Positions 40,420 through 50,559 of a stretch of DNA of 64,000 nt are shown piece by piece. Source of the stretch: Channa striata (Eukaryota > Chordata > Actinopteri > Anabantiformes > Channidae); the NCBI GenBank assembly GCA_033026295.1, contig CM065180.1:19125523-19189522 (forward strand), read 5' to 3'. Numbering within the stretch: the stretch's first letter is position 1; the number at the start of each line of letters is the position of its first letter. A model generated the notes under the pieces. That model was not told the origin of the DNA. It saw only the letters and a list, made by a program, of their open reading frames with translations, and ran no database searches. Position numbers and translations under genes: made by a program.

Positions 40420-41470
40420 TGACTCCTCCTCACACAGATACAAATTAAAGGGATTTGATCTAAACTCAATGTTTATTGTTTGTTTGTTACATTCAAACTA
40501 GTTACAGATATACTGAGTGTTGTATTTCATTTTTATTGATATGATGGACAGACGTGAGTCCTGACAGACATATATCCCATCAACTGTTTAATTCTGAGCT
40601 GCTCGATAGCTGCAGCTTTTCCTTGTGCACAGCAAACTGAAGCACATTGACAGGTTGGACTCATGTAAACACATTGTCCACACAGACACTTAGAACAGAC
40701 ATTGTCATAAGTTTAGCAATTTAATATGGTAAAAAAAACATAAAAACATTTGTTATGAATTAATAATCTCTTTACGTAATGTTCTATGGTCCATGACACT
40801 ATCGTCATCAGAAATACTCAGTCCTTTCCTGCCCTCTGCAGTTTATAAGGAGAGACTGCACACGGTCCTTGTTACTAATGCACATTTACATATTTTAATA
40901 TTTATACTCTGTGTTTTGTTAGTAAAATGAGGGAACAAAAAAATATATCAAAACAGTAGATTTTCATTTCTTACAAATGGCTGAAGGTTTGTTCTTATGT
41001 ATAAAAGATGTTAGAAATTCTCTTCAACAGCATAAAATACAATAGTTTCTATACAGCTTTTAAAAAAGAAAAAAACTACTTAATATTTCATTATTTCTTT
41101 GCATCAGTTCAAGTTTAAAATATATATTTTAAGTCAATAAACAAAGTGCGATTTCCTGTTGACTGTAACCAGCTACATGTGGCACATTAATCCTGGTTCC
41201 TGTTCACCTTGAGATCAACTGTCTGCAGACATGAACTCGTACTGACTGATGCTCAAAGTCGACTATTCAGAACACAAAAAACACACACCGAGTGTGTTGT
41301 GTTCAGTGAACACACCACATCTGGGAATCGAACCTTAGTTACACATGAGAGGCAAATATGACACAGACTTTGCTCTTTGTTTTACTGTGAAAATGCAGGA
41401 ATATTATTCAGTGTAGGAAAATTATCTAATATGATTATGATCAATAACTGCAGTTATGGCAGGTTAAGTA
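40420..41470. repeat. Spacer, copy of block Q
   Basis: Lacks about 30 bp near 41250 and about 60 bp near 41410 that other copies have. B-box-like motif at 41324-41334. Confidence 0.7.
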
Positions 41471-41509
41471 GGTTTTTGTTCAGCTGTTCAACCAACTTCA
41501 GTCACTGTG
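41471..41509 (-). other. RSS of VH20
   Basis: CACAGTG, 23-bp spacer, ACAAAAACC. Confidence 0.9.
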
Positions 41510-41944
41510 AGTCTCTGGCACAATAATAAACAGCAGAATCTTCAGTTTTCAGACTGTTCATCTGCAGATACACCTGCTGTCTGCTGTTGTCTCTGGAGAC
41601 GGTGAACCGGCCTTTCACTGAGTCCGAGTAGAAGATGTTAGTACTATAGATATAGGCGATCCACTCCAGTCCTTTTCCAGGAGCCTGTCTGACCCAGTTC
41701 ATAGCATAGTCACTAAATGTGAATCCAGATCCAGTACAGGTCAGTCTGTGAGATTCTCCAGGTCTTTTAACAACTGGTTCAGATTCTGTCAGAGTCTGAG
41801 GATCGACACCTGTGGAGAAGCAAAAGATATAAACATGATCTGAGCGAGGATATTACATAAAAAATAAACTTAAATTTCGATTTGAAACTCATCACCTGTC
41901 CAGCAGAGAGTTAACAACAGCAGAACTGTCCTATAGTCCATCAT
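41510..41944 (-). CDS. IGHV: VH20: IGHV family A
   Basis: Leader 41896-41944 (MMDYRTVLLLLTLCWTG), V exon 41809-41510 starting VDPQTLTES. CDR1 FTFSDYAMN, CDR2 AYIYSTNIFYSD, FR3 VSRDNSRQQVYLQ, YYCARDS. The 3' side follows block Q as in VH8 and VH28, while the leader flank is shared with VH7, so the gene sits at a join between two block types. Complete and open. Confidence 0.92.
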
Positions 41945-42014
41945 GTCAAACTGTGTGTCCACTGTTCCCTGCTGTCCTCTGTGCAGACACATAAGTAGAG
42001 GTGGAAGACAAGAG

Positions 42015-42022
42015 TTTTGCAT
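42015..42022 (-). promoter_or_regulatory. Octamer of VH20
   Basis: ATGCAAAA. Confidence 0.7.
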
Positions 42023-42189
42023 TGACTCCTCCTCTCAGGAGTCGTCTTCTAAAATCAAAGCAAATCATATCTAATGTGGACATGTCAATGTGCTTTTGCA
42101 GATGGTGAGAACATCCAGATGTTTCTGAGATCACATTGCTGTCTTCATATCTGTGAACATCCTTTAACAGCTGCTTCACTGTCTTCAGT

Positions 42190-42552
42190 CACTGTGTCTC
42201 TTCGAGCACAGAAGTAAACAGCAGAATCTTTGTCCTTGAGCTACTGAGAGCTGCTGGACACGTCTTCAGTCATGGTGAAATGACTTTGAAAGGAGCTGCC
42301 ATAGACAGCAGAGTGTGAACCTGGATTTATCCCCTAATCCACCTCAGAAATGTCCCTGGTCTCTGGCGTAAATGAAGTCTGTCATGTCAAACCCAGTTAT
42401 GACACAGGACGTCTTCACTGTCTTTGCAGGTGTTGTCCCCTCAGGAGCAGCTTGATTTCCCCAGAAACTCCTGTATGTGATGAAATACACATGATCTGAT
42501 CTACACATTCTGCAAGAAGTTGATGTGTTTATGAAGAAGGAATAATTTGCAT
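42190..42552 (-). pseudogene. Family H V relic (divergent)
   Basis: Heptamer CACAGTG at 42190-42196. Fragments in order from the 5' side: FR1 TTPAKTVKTSC and VITGFDMTDF, FR2 RQRPGTFLRWIRG in another frame, FR3 SHFTMTEDVSSSS, a stop, then DKDSAVYFCARR. Perfect octamer ATGCAAAT at 42545-42552. No leader was identified with confidence. FR1 and FR2 differ from all other families here, so this is the only trace of that family in the window. Confidence 0.6.
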
Positions 42553-42754
42553 AGACCTTCATCTACATATTAAAAAAGAAATAGAGCAACAGAACGGAGG
42601 AAAATGTAAAGGATAAAAGTCCTGACAAGTATTTTTTTATGTAAAATATCAATTTGTTTTATTCTAATTCTATGTACATGTGTATGTTTCCTGTAATTAT
42701 TTTCACATTTAGAACATGTGTTTATATGGTTCAGCCACAAACTGCAGGTCTCTG

Positions 42755-42793
42755 AGTATTTGTGCAGGTCTGTTGGTGGTTTGTGTCACTGTG
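42755..42793 (-). other. RSS of VH21 (family E type)
   Basis: CACAGTG, 23-bp spacer, ACAAATACT; the same nonamer form occurs at the E relics. Confidence 0.85.
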
Positions 42794-43252
42794 GGGCCGA
42801 CGTACACAGTAATAAACAGCTGTGTCCTCAGGCTGCACATTCTGTCCTGTTATTGTCACTGTCCCTGCAGACGTGTCTCTGCTGTAACTGAACTTGTTCT
42901 TCAGAGCATTGTTTTGGTATAAGCTTCCACTGTTTCCTCCATATAGATGACAAATCCACTCCAGTGTTTTTCCTTCACGGTGTCTGATCCAACCTGTTGC
43001 ATAGCTGTTATCAGTTATCAGAGAATAACCAGAGACCTGACAGCTGATGGACAGTGTCTGTCCAGGCTGGACAACCACTGAGTCTGTCTGGATGAGATCA
43101 ATACTGTTCACACCTGTGGAAACACAAACCAACATTATCTCCATCATTCCTGTGAATATTCTGTGTTTCTAATGTGTTTGTTAGTGAGAATCCACTGAAA
43201 GCTCCTCACAGGATCCAGCTGTCAGCAGCAGTATCAGAGCTACAGAGAACAT
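42794..43252 (-). CDS. IGHV: VH21: IGHV family E
   Basis: Leader 43210-43252 (MFSVALILLLTAGSC), V exon 43113-42794. NSIDLIQTDSVVVQPGQ, first Cys in SISCQVSGYSL, long CDR1 ITDNSYATG, FR2 WIRHREGKTLEWI, then C at the CDR2 start (CHLYGGNSGSLYQNN), FR3 LKNKFSYSRDTSAGTVTI, QPEDTAVYYCVRRP. CDR1 and CDR2 are both longer than in families A and B. The only E gene fully contained here; VH34 is a near relative. Complete and open. Confidence 0.92.
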
Positions 43253-43340
43253 GGTTGATGGTGAAGCTCAGCTGATGGCAGCTCGTCTGTCCTCTCACTG
43301 ACACATACACACACACTTCACCTCCTTATGAATAACATGT

Positions 43341-43348
43341 ATTTGCAT
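43341..43348 (-). promoter_or_regulatory. Octamer of VH21
   Basis: Perfect ATGCAAAT. Confidence 0.8.
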
Positions 43349-44071
43349 ATTGTTGAATTTTTGAATTTCTGTTTAGTGTGAAGAAACAAATTTAAATATC
43401 ATAATTTCCTGCAATTATTTGTAGATGGACAGAAAACGTGAAGCAAAATCATCCTCATAACTAAACAAAAAAATATTTATATTTGTATTTACAGCTTCTA
43501 CCAGTTACTTTCTGTTGCTATGCTAATAAGTATTAATAGGGAAGTTCTGAATGATTCTTTACATACTGTGATACTCCAACTCTGCTTCACACTCCTGCAG
43601 ACTAACAATTAAAACAGATTCAGTAAAGACATTCACCAAGTCAAATGTTTAATATTCATCTACAGTCTCAGAGGAGACGTTTGAATAAAACTGTAAGTTA
43701 ACAAGTGACGGGTTCAGTACGTCGTCATTGGATTTTATTTCAGCTCCTGTTATGGTCACAAATTCATGGGTGTAGGTGTAATTTGTCATTTTGTAAACTC
43801 TTCGAATAAAGGGGGGGGGGGGGTTAAATACATAAATTTATATAAATCATGTGACCCTTTTTGGGGGCTGTAGTTTTTTTCTCTCAGCTGTAAGACAGTT
43901 GAAGTTTAAAGTGACAGGAAAATAACATATATCACTGGACAAAATCTTCTATCAAGAAAATGGATTTGGATTTGTATTATTTATTGATTTTAGTTTTTCT
44001 AGTGTTGGGATCTGAATTCATTCATGGTCTTTGGGCTCCTCCTCTGGAGGCTTTACGTAAAGACACTGAGG
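43349..44071. repeat. Spacer with part of block U
   Basis: 43550-44071 matches 15500-16083, including a 12-base G run at 43810-43822. Confidence 0.65.
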
Positions 44072-44110
44072 GGTTTTTGTTCAGCTCCACTGATGGTTTG
44101 TGTCACTGTG
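44072..44110 (-). other. RSS of VH22
   Basis: CACAGTG, 23-bp spacer, ACAAAAACC. Confidence 0.9.
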
Positions 44111-44532
44111 AGTCTCTGGCACAGTAATACACAGCAGTGTCTTCAGGCTGGACATTCTGTCCAATTAGAGTCACTGTCTTACTGGAAGATTCTATGGTGA
44201 TACTGAACTTGTTCTTTAGTGAATCTTTGTAGTCAGAGTCTCCTGTATATTTGCTTCCAATCCACTCCAGTCCTTTTCCTGCAGCTTGTCTGATCCAAGC
44301 TGTGAAGTAGCTGCTCACAGAATAAGAGACCTGACAGGTGATGGACAGACGTTGACCTGGCTGCACAGTCACAGACTCTGGCTGTGTCAACTCTTCACAC
44401 TTCACACCTGTTAAAAGAAGAACATGAAATGAAATATCACGTTATGCTGCAAAAAACCGCATGACTTTGTCAAATCCAGAGAGACTCACAGGATCCAGCT
44501 GCCAACAGCAGCAGCAGAGCTACAGAGAACAT
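44111..44532 (-). CDS. IGHV: VH22: IGHV family B
   Basis: Leader 44490-44532 (MFSVALLLLLAAGSC), V exon 44407-44111. CDR1 SSYFTA, CDR2 SKYTGDSDYKD, FR3 KFSITIESSSKTVTL, YYCARDS. The 3' flank is of the VH9 type (block U) while leader and promoter are of the VH6 type, as at VH29. Complete and open. Confidence 0.92.
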
Positions 44533-44612
44533 GGTTTACAGTGACGTGACGTGAAGTCCACAGACAGTCTGATGTGAAGCTTTTATATCTGAGTGACAGG
44601 AAACATCAGTGA

Positions 44613-44620
44613 GTTTGCAT
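44613..44620 (-). promoter_or_regulatory. Octamer of VH22
   Basis: ATGCAAAC. Confidence 0.7.
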
Positions 44621-45285
44621 AGACTCAAACATGGAACATGAATATTGGTCGAATTGGAGCCAATGATGTTGAATTTTGTGATATTTTACTTTCGCACTTT
44701 TTAAAAATGTTTCATCTTTGGAGAAATAAAACAGTGGTTTGTAATTTAAAACAATGAATCTCTGGGTGTGACGTCAATATTAAAACATGATCTAATTTTA
44801 TGAATTTAAAGATAAGAATCACTTATAATGACATTTTTACTGCTGTTAGGAAAGTGTCTCTGATAGAAAACATTAAATCAACAATGTAATGACAATTATG
44901 ATGTGCATTCATTGAATGATGAGAAATCACTAAGAATTTCCTGTATGTCATTTTTTAAATGTTTATATATTTTTTAAAGTAGTGAATCTCCTTAAAATTT
45001 TATTAGAACACTTAGAGAATTAATTTACATTGCACATTTTTTTCTTATGTCTTCGTTTATTTGCCCACTTATTTGGTCACTGAGCAAAAGGGACGACAGT
45101 ATCAAAACAATAAAAGCTTTTATTAATTTAAAGTACATTTTTCATCATATTATTTTCATATTGTTCACTTTAATCCTGATAAAATATCATTATCTCAAAC
45201 ATTAGAAGCGGCCTTTTAATTTCTAAACCCTTAAAGACTTAAGGACATTAACTATGTGACATATTAAGAGTCTGTCAACCCAGCA
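44621..45285. repeat. Spacer shared with 56166-56780
   Basis: No gene seen. In the sister copy the spacer leads to an orphan leader, not a complete A gene. Confidence 0.6.
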
Positions 45286-45324
45286 GGTTTTTGTTCAGCT
45301 GCTGAATCAACTTCAGTCACTGTG
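45286..45324 (-). other. RSS of VH23
   Basis: CACAGTG, 23-bp spacer, ACAAAAACC. Confidence 0.9.
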
Positions 45325-45747
45325 AGTCTCTGGCACAATAATAAACAGCCGAATCTTCAGTTTTCATCTGCAGATACACCTGCTGTCTGCTGTCGTCTCT
45401 GGAGACGGTGAACCGGCCTTTCACTGAGTCTGAGTAGTAGATGTATGCACTGTCATATCTGATATAGGCGATCCACTCCAGTCCTTTTCCAAGAGCCTGT
45501 CTGACCCAGGCCATCCAGTAGCTGCTGAATGTGAATCCAGATCCAGTACAGGTCAGTGTGTGAGATTCTCCAGGTCTTTTCACAACTGATTCCGATTCTG
45601 TCAGAGTTTGACCATCAACACCTGTAAAGGCAGAAAACTCAGTTACAGTTTGACACAGTAAAAAAAAACGCAAAAAACTCAAACTCAGTCCCAATCGTCA
45701 CCTGTCCAGCAGAGAGTTAAAATCATCAGTCCTGTCCTATAGTCCAT
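45325..45747 (-). CDS. IGHV: VH23: IGHV family A, 3-codon deletion in FR3
   Basis: Leader 45702-45747 (MDYRTGLMILTLCWTG), V exon 45621-45325. CDR1 FTFSSYWMA, FR2 WVRQALGKGLEW (Pro of APGK is Leu), CDR2 YIRYDSAYIYYSD, FR3 SRDDSRQQVYLQMKTED. NSL, present in every other A gene between YLQM and KTED, is missing (9 bp near 45366). The frame stays open to YYCARDS. The loss shortens the strand pair next to the second Cys and may impair folding, so function is uncertain. Confidence 0.85.
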
Positions 45748-45822
45748 CGTGTCCAACTGTGTGTCCACTGTCCTCTGTCGTCCTCTCTGCAGACAGATAA
45801 GTAGAGGCAGGAGACATCTGAG

Positions 45823-45830
45823 TTTTGCAT
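45823..45830 (-). promoter_or_regulatory. Octamer of VH23
   Basis: ATGCAAAA. Confidence 0.7.
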
Positions 45831-46654
45831 GAACTCCTCCTCACAACAAGGACGGCAGCTTCATGGTTTCCAGTCATGTGAGTCACACTGAGCCCTGAAT
45901 GTCAGAAACACCATCAACTCCCCAGGAAAGTCCTGTTCATTTTCCATCTGTTCTAAGTCATGAATATTTATTTCAAATGTCAACAAGCAAACTGCAAGTT
46001 TCTCACAGTATTTCAATCACGAACAAGAGCAAAAACCCTGAGAAGTTAGTTTAATATTTAGTGTTTTTTAAATGAGATGTTTGATATAAAAAAAGTAAAA
46101 AAGACGCAAAATTAGAGTCTTGAAGCTCATAGCAGAAGGAAACTGAGACGAAACATGCATTAAAGTAAATATTATTCAGCATTTTACAGCTGATTATGAA
46201 TCATTGATGTAAGTTATTTCCACAAAGACACTGGAACTATTTCTGCTCCCAAATACACAACAGATTTTTGAAAATATTAACTGACATAAAATTCAGTTAA
46301 TTATCTCATTGCAGGTTAATAATGAACAGGTGTTCCCACACACTTGCAGGACGTTTGTCCAGGTAGACAGAAGCTGGTTCATGTCCCAGAGGAAAACAGC
46401 TGCTCAAGAAGTGAAACTCGTGATCATTTGTGAAACAAAAACAAGTGGTTTTCCCCAATAAAATTAAAAATAAATGTTTTCATAAGTTTTTATGAATAGT
46501 TTAAAATCCCTTAAGTGTCTTTCTCCAAAGTCTCTGCTGTGTATTACACTGTTTTATTGATGCTGCTGATTAAGAAGAGGTCAGATAATCAGACTGTAGA
46601 TGGTCTGAGGCTCCTGCTCTGGTGGTTTCATGTAACTAGTGTCAGACACTGAGG
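45831..46654. repeat. Spacer, blocks R and S joined
   Basis: Same joined arrangement as 32492-33313, leading again to a hybrid V whose 3' half is family B. Confidence 0.65.
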
Positions 46655-46693
46655 GGTTTTTGTTCAGCTCCACTGATGGTTTGTGTCATTGTG
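46655..46693 (-). other. RSS of VH24 (family B type)
   Basis: CACAATG heptamer variant (46687-46693), 23-bp spacer, ACAAAAACC. Confidence 0.8.
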
Positions 46694-46937
46694 TCTCTGG
46701 CACAGTAATACACAGCAGTGTCTTCAGGCTGGACATTCTGTCCATTTAGAGTCAGTGTCTTACTGGAAGATTCTATGGTGATACTGAACTTGTTCTTCAG
46801 AGCATCGTTTTGGTAAAAGTCTCCTCCTCCCCATCGATGAAAAATCCACTCCAGTGTTTTTCCTTCACGCTGTCTGATCCAACCTGTTGCATAGCTGCTG
46901 CTAGTCAGAGAATAACCAGAGACCTGACAGCTGATGG
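46694..46937 (-). pseudogene. VH24: hybrid IGHV, family E 5' part and family B 3' part, no leader
   Basis: Reads SISCQVSGYSL at its 5' limit, CDR1 TSSSYATG, FR2 WIRQREGKTLEWI, CDR2 FHRWGGGDFYQND (all family E, with Phe where E genes have Cys). From LKNKF on it is family B: SITIESSSKTLTL, QPEDTAVYYCARDT. No stop. FR1 start, intron and leader are deleted. The break lies inside CAGCTGATGG (46928-46937), a word that in VH21 occurs both in FR1 (43041-43050) and in the 5' UTR (43269-43278). So about 228 bp were lost between the repeats, and the E promoter now abuts FR1. Confidence 0.87.
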
Positions 46938-46999
46938 CAGCTCGTCTGTCCTCTCACTGACACACACACACACACTTCACCTACTTATGAATAACATGT

Positions 47000-47007
47000 A
47001 TTTGCAT
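47000..47007 (-). promoter_or_regulatory. Octamer of VH24
   Basis: Perfect ATGCAAAT. Confidence 0.7.
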
Positions 47008-47397
47008 ATTGTTGAATGTTTGAATTTTTGTTTAGTTGTGAAGGAAAAATAATAATAGAATGTTTTTTTCTGAAAATATGCAGATTTGTAGATGTGCAGA
47101 AAACATTTAAAGCAACAAGAAAAAAGATTAAACAGAAAGATAATTTGAACTCAGTTTATCATAGTATGAAAACAGGTTCATATTGAATCTGAATTGATTT
47201 GATCTCTTAATTGCTTCCACACTTTTAATTCTTTATGAATTTTTAAATTTCTTTAGACCGTGAGTTTATATAAACTTTAAAAACATGCAGTTTTAGTTTT
47301 CATTGATAATATTTGCCTCATACTGTTTACTGGCCATCATTTATTAAGAAACTTGTTTTCATAGACTGACATGCTTCAGTGATTTTCATCCACAGTT
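47008..47397. other. Spacer, no gene seen
   Basis: AT-rich, unique in the window. Confidence 0.5.
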
Positions 47398-47431
47398 CAG
47401 TTTTGTTCAGTTTTTCTCTTGTGTCACTTTG
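47398..47431 (-). other. Degenerate RSS of VH25
   Basis: Heptamer CAAAGTG (47425-47431). The best nonamer-like word, ACAAAACTG (47398-47406), is at an 18-bp distance. Probably non-functional. Confidence 0.5.
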
Positions 47432-47802
47432 ACTCTCTACCACAATAATAAACTGCTGGTTCCTCTAGTTTCAGACTCTTCACCTCTAAATTCACATTAT
47501 TTGTGGAAGTATCTTTGGTGATAGAAAACTGGCCTTGGAGACTCGGGGCAAATTTCAATGCGTCCGATCCATTCCAATCCTTTTCCTGGTTTCTGACGAA
47601 TCCAGTGCAGATAAGCAAGACTCTGTCCTTGGACTTTACAGGACAGGGTGACAGGGTGTCCAGGTCTGCTGAATACAGGCTCTGAGCAGCTGAAAGAGAC
47701 ACAGCATTTAAAAGAGCGGAGCAGACGTCCCACAGTCCCTTTGTCTGCTGGATACTCACCTGAAATCAGAGCCAAGAGGAAGAAACTTTCGACAACCGTC
47801 AT
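47432..47802 (-). pseudogene. VH25: IGHV family F, two frameshifts
   Basis: Leader 47760-47802 (MTVVESFFLLALIS plus split codon, donor GTGAGT). V exon 47689-47432. FR1 to FR2 (SEPVFSRPGHPVTLSCKV, CDR1 SLAYLH, WIRQKPGKGLEWIGR) is one frame out from the leader. FR3 (SLQGQFSITKDTSTNNVNL, LEEPAVYYCGRES) is back in the leader frame. Compared with the F relic at 14807-14933, 22 bp are missing at the exon start. Using a second AG (CTGCTCAG, exon then starting at 47681) would put FR1-FR2 in frame, but the CDR2 frameshift would remain. Confidence 0.82.
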
Positions 47803-47827
47803 GGTTCAAACGTGACTGAGTGTGAAA

Positions 47828-47880
47828 GCTTATAAAGTGCAGGAACAACGGGTGGAGACTGTGCATCAGGGAATTTGCAT
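47828..47880 (-). promoter_or_regulatory. Octamer and TATA of VH25
   Basis: Perfect ATGCAAAT at 47873-47880 and CTTTATAAGC at 47828-47837. Confidence 0.75.
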
Positions 47881-49986
47881 TCCTCTGTAATTCAGGAGAT
47901 GCAGCGCTAATGTGCACATGTGACAAAACTAAGGTCAAGTAAAAACAGAATTTTCAGTCTCATACACATTTCATAAACATGCACATTGATTTATAAACTG
48001 AATGGTCACTTTTTTAATATGCAGAGATAAAAATAATGTTAGAAAACTGGGTTTTACCTTTTACAGAATCTCCCTCTTATAAACAGAAAAATAAACACAG
48101 GGACAAACACCCAGAGACTTTGGTTTTGATTTAGTCGTTTTTTCTGAGAGTTTTGTCCATGATTTGAATTTGAATCTTCTCTCAGCCACAGTGTAGCTCA
48201 ATGTGACGCACCAGTGTCTCTTTTAACTGCCAGAGCACAAACATGTGCACTGACGGCCCTCTAGTGTATTTAGGGAAAATACCACATCATGTTCCAAATT
48301 GTGACCTTCACTTTATTAGAGGACACACCAGGGTCCGGTCAGACGTTTTCATGGACACATTTTCTTTGGGGTTGATTCGTGAAAGTTGAAAAAGACACAT
48401 CCCTACCTTTCTAGATGCATGAATAGGAAACAGTCTGACCATTGAAGCTACACATGTATTAGAGAAATTACAATATTAAAATATCTGTATGACAAGTAAA
48501 AATCATCAAAAATCCTGGAGAAAAAAGCAAGAGAACTGTCCTTTAGTCCATGATCCTGCCTGCAGACAAATATGAACAAGTGGAGTTTTGAGAATCTCAC
48601 TAGACTGGACGTCTTTCAGATATTCTTTTGTTAATCTAACAACACAAAAATATTTTAGGTCTGTTGTAATTAACAACATAAGTTTAAATTCTTTTTCTCC
48701 CCCCTGAGCTTTGCTGAAACACACATTCAGTCACTTTGCACCATCCTGTTTCTGCAAGAGGCCACATAAACAAATTGTTGCTTTACAATAGCAATTTTTG
48801 AAGTTATAATTTGTCAACATACTTAAAACATGTTGTCAATCACATTACGTTTCCTGTGAATGAATTGAAAATACATTGTACATTTCTTGCAAATGGTGAG
48901 TTGCAAATACTGTGATGTTGAACGTGGCAATGAAATGTCACCAGACAACGTATTTCTGTCCATCAGAATAACCGATTTGACAGCAACAAGATCCTGCAGT
49001 AGAATGTCCAGTTTGCTTGAGCGCAGCGTTATTAAAGCAGTTTATGGTTGTAAATAAGCAGGTACAGAAGCTGGTTAGGGTCTGAGGAAGGTCCAGGACG
49101 GGTGTAATAAATGTGGTTTTACACAAAACGTGTTTTGTCTCTTTTAAACTCATCCACGGTCTAACTCTGAGCCTAAAATCAGTGGCTGCCTTGTCCGAAC
49201 GTAACCAGACACAGGACTCTGGAGCCAGACTCAGGAAGTGAACTCGGGCCGCTTTTTTTCTTTAATTCACTAAATACGTATCATTAAAAAATAATTATGA
49301 TGTTTTAATATAATAATATAATCACATTTGCAGTTTAGTGGTATAGGAATGTAATTTATGGTAAACAGTATTTGCATATTCAATATTATAATTTTGCCAT
49401 TTAAAAATAATTAAAAAGTCGAGCCTTAAACTTGTACAATTATTAGTTTTTTGTATGTTATTATTATTATTGTATTATTATTTGAAATAAACATATAACT
49501 GTGATTTGAATTGAATCATATTCTAACTTAAATTTAAACCATTTGTTATGTTTTTATATTTTTAAACAGTATTTAACATCTTTTTTAATGCACAACAATC
49601 ATCTTTCTTTGCTAAATGTAGACGGTTTGTTGACATTGGTTGGAGGTCTGAACTCAGAAAATCTTTAGTTTTGTTTTTACTTTTAGTTTAGTAAAAACTT
49701 TTTTCAGTGGTTGAAGATGTTTGACATCCACAGAAATGTGGAGCAACTGAAACTTGTAAATATATCCAAATCAGTTTTAGGTATTAAAATAAAACTGGTG
49801 GAACAACAAAGTAACATTAAGTGTGTGGGATTTAAGGTTTTGTGTTGAAACATCTGTGTTGTTCAGGTGATGGGTCCCTAAAAAATCTCTTTCTCAAAAA
49901 CCAGAACTGAGCTATAACTTCACTTAACACTTGAAAACTTAAAAGACATAAACTATGTGACATAGTAAAAGACAAACAACCCAGCA
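47881..49986. other. Largest V-poor stretch
   Basis: About 2.1 kb. The only V trace is a leader-like word at 48512-48551. 49620-49940 resembles 36400-36780. Otherwise nothing recognised on either strand. Confidence 0.5.
48512..48551 (-). pseudogene. Possible family A leader relic
   Basis: ATGGACTAAAGGACAG resembles the MDCRTG leader start, but codon 3 is a stop and no V exon follows. Short, so uncertain. Confidence 0.35.
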
Positions 49987-50025
49987 GGTTTTTGTTCAGC
50001 TGTTCAACCAACTTCAGTCACTGTG
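49987..50025 (-). other. RSS of VH26
   Basis: CACAGTG, 23-bp spacer, ACAAAAACC. Confidence 0.9.
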
Positions 50026-50475
50026 AGTCTCTGGCACAATAATAAACAGCAGAATCTTCAGTTTTCAGACTGTTCATCTGCAGATACACCTGCTGTCTGC
50101 TGTTGTCTCTGGAGACGCTGAACCGGCCTTTCACTGAGTCTGAGTAGTAAGTGCTGCTACTGCTAGGATGGATGTAAGCGATCCACTCCAGTCCTTTTCC
50201 AGGAGCCTGTCTGATCCAGCCCATCCAATAGCTGCTTAATGTGAATCCAGATGTTGTACAGGTCAGTGTGTGAGATTCTCCAGGTCTTTTAACAACTGGT
50301 TCAGATTCTGTCAGAGTCTGACCATCAACACCTGCTGAGATGAAAAAATATAAAAATTGTTGCTGTGAGTTTGGATGTTGCATGAAAAACAAACAATTTC
50401 AATCTGGGATCAGTAAAATTCTTCACCTGTCCAGCAGAGAGTTAACAGCAGCAGTCCTGTCCTACAGTCCATCAT
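50026..50475 (-). CDS. IGHV: VH26: IGHV family A
   Basis: Leader 50427-50475 (MMDCRTGLLLLTLCWTG), V exon 50331-50026 starting VDGQTLTES. CDR1 FTLSSYWMG, FR2 WIRQAPGKGLEWI, CDR2 AYIHPSSSSTYYSD, FR3 FSVSRDNSRQQVYLQ, YYCARDS. The 5' UTR holds a short CTCTTGTC repetition. Complete and open. Its upstream 0.9 kb is block T, as for VH3 and VH11. Confidence 0.92.
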
Positions 50476-50538
50476 GTCCAACTGTGTGTCCTCTTGTCCT
50501 CTTGTCCTCTATGATAAATAGAGGTGAAGACATTTGAG

Positions 50539-50546
50539 TTTTGCAT
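50539..50546 (-). promoter_or_regulatory. Octamer of VH26
   Basis: ATGCAAAA. Confidence 0.7.
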
Positions 50547-50559
50547 TAACTCCTCCTGA

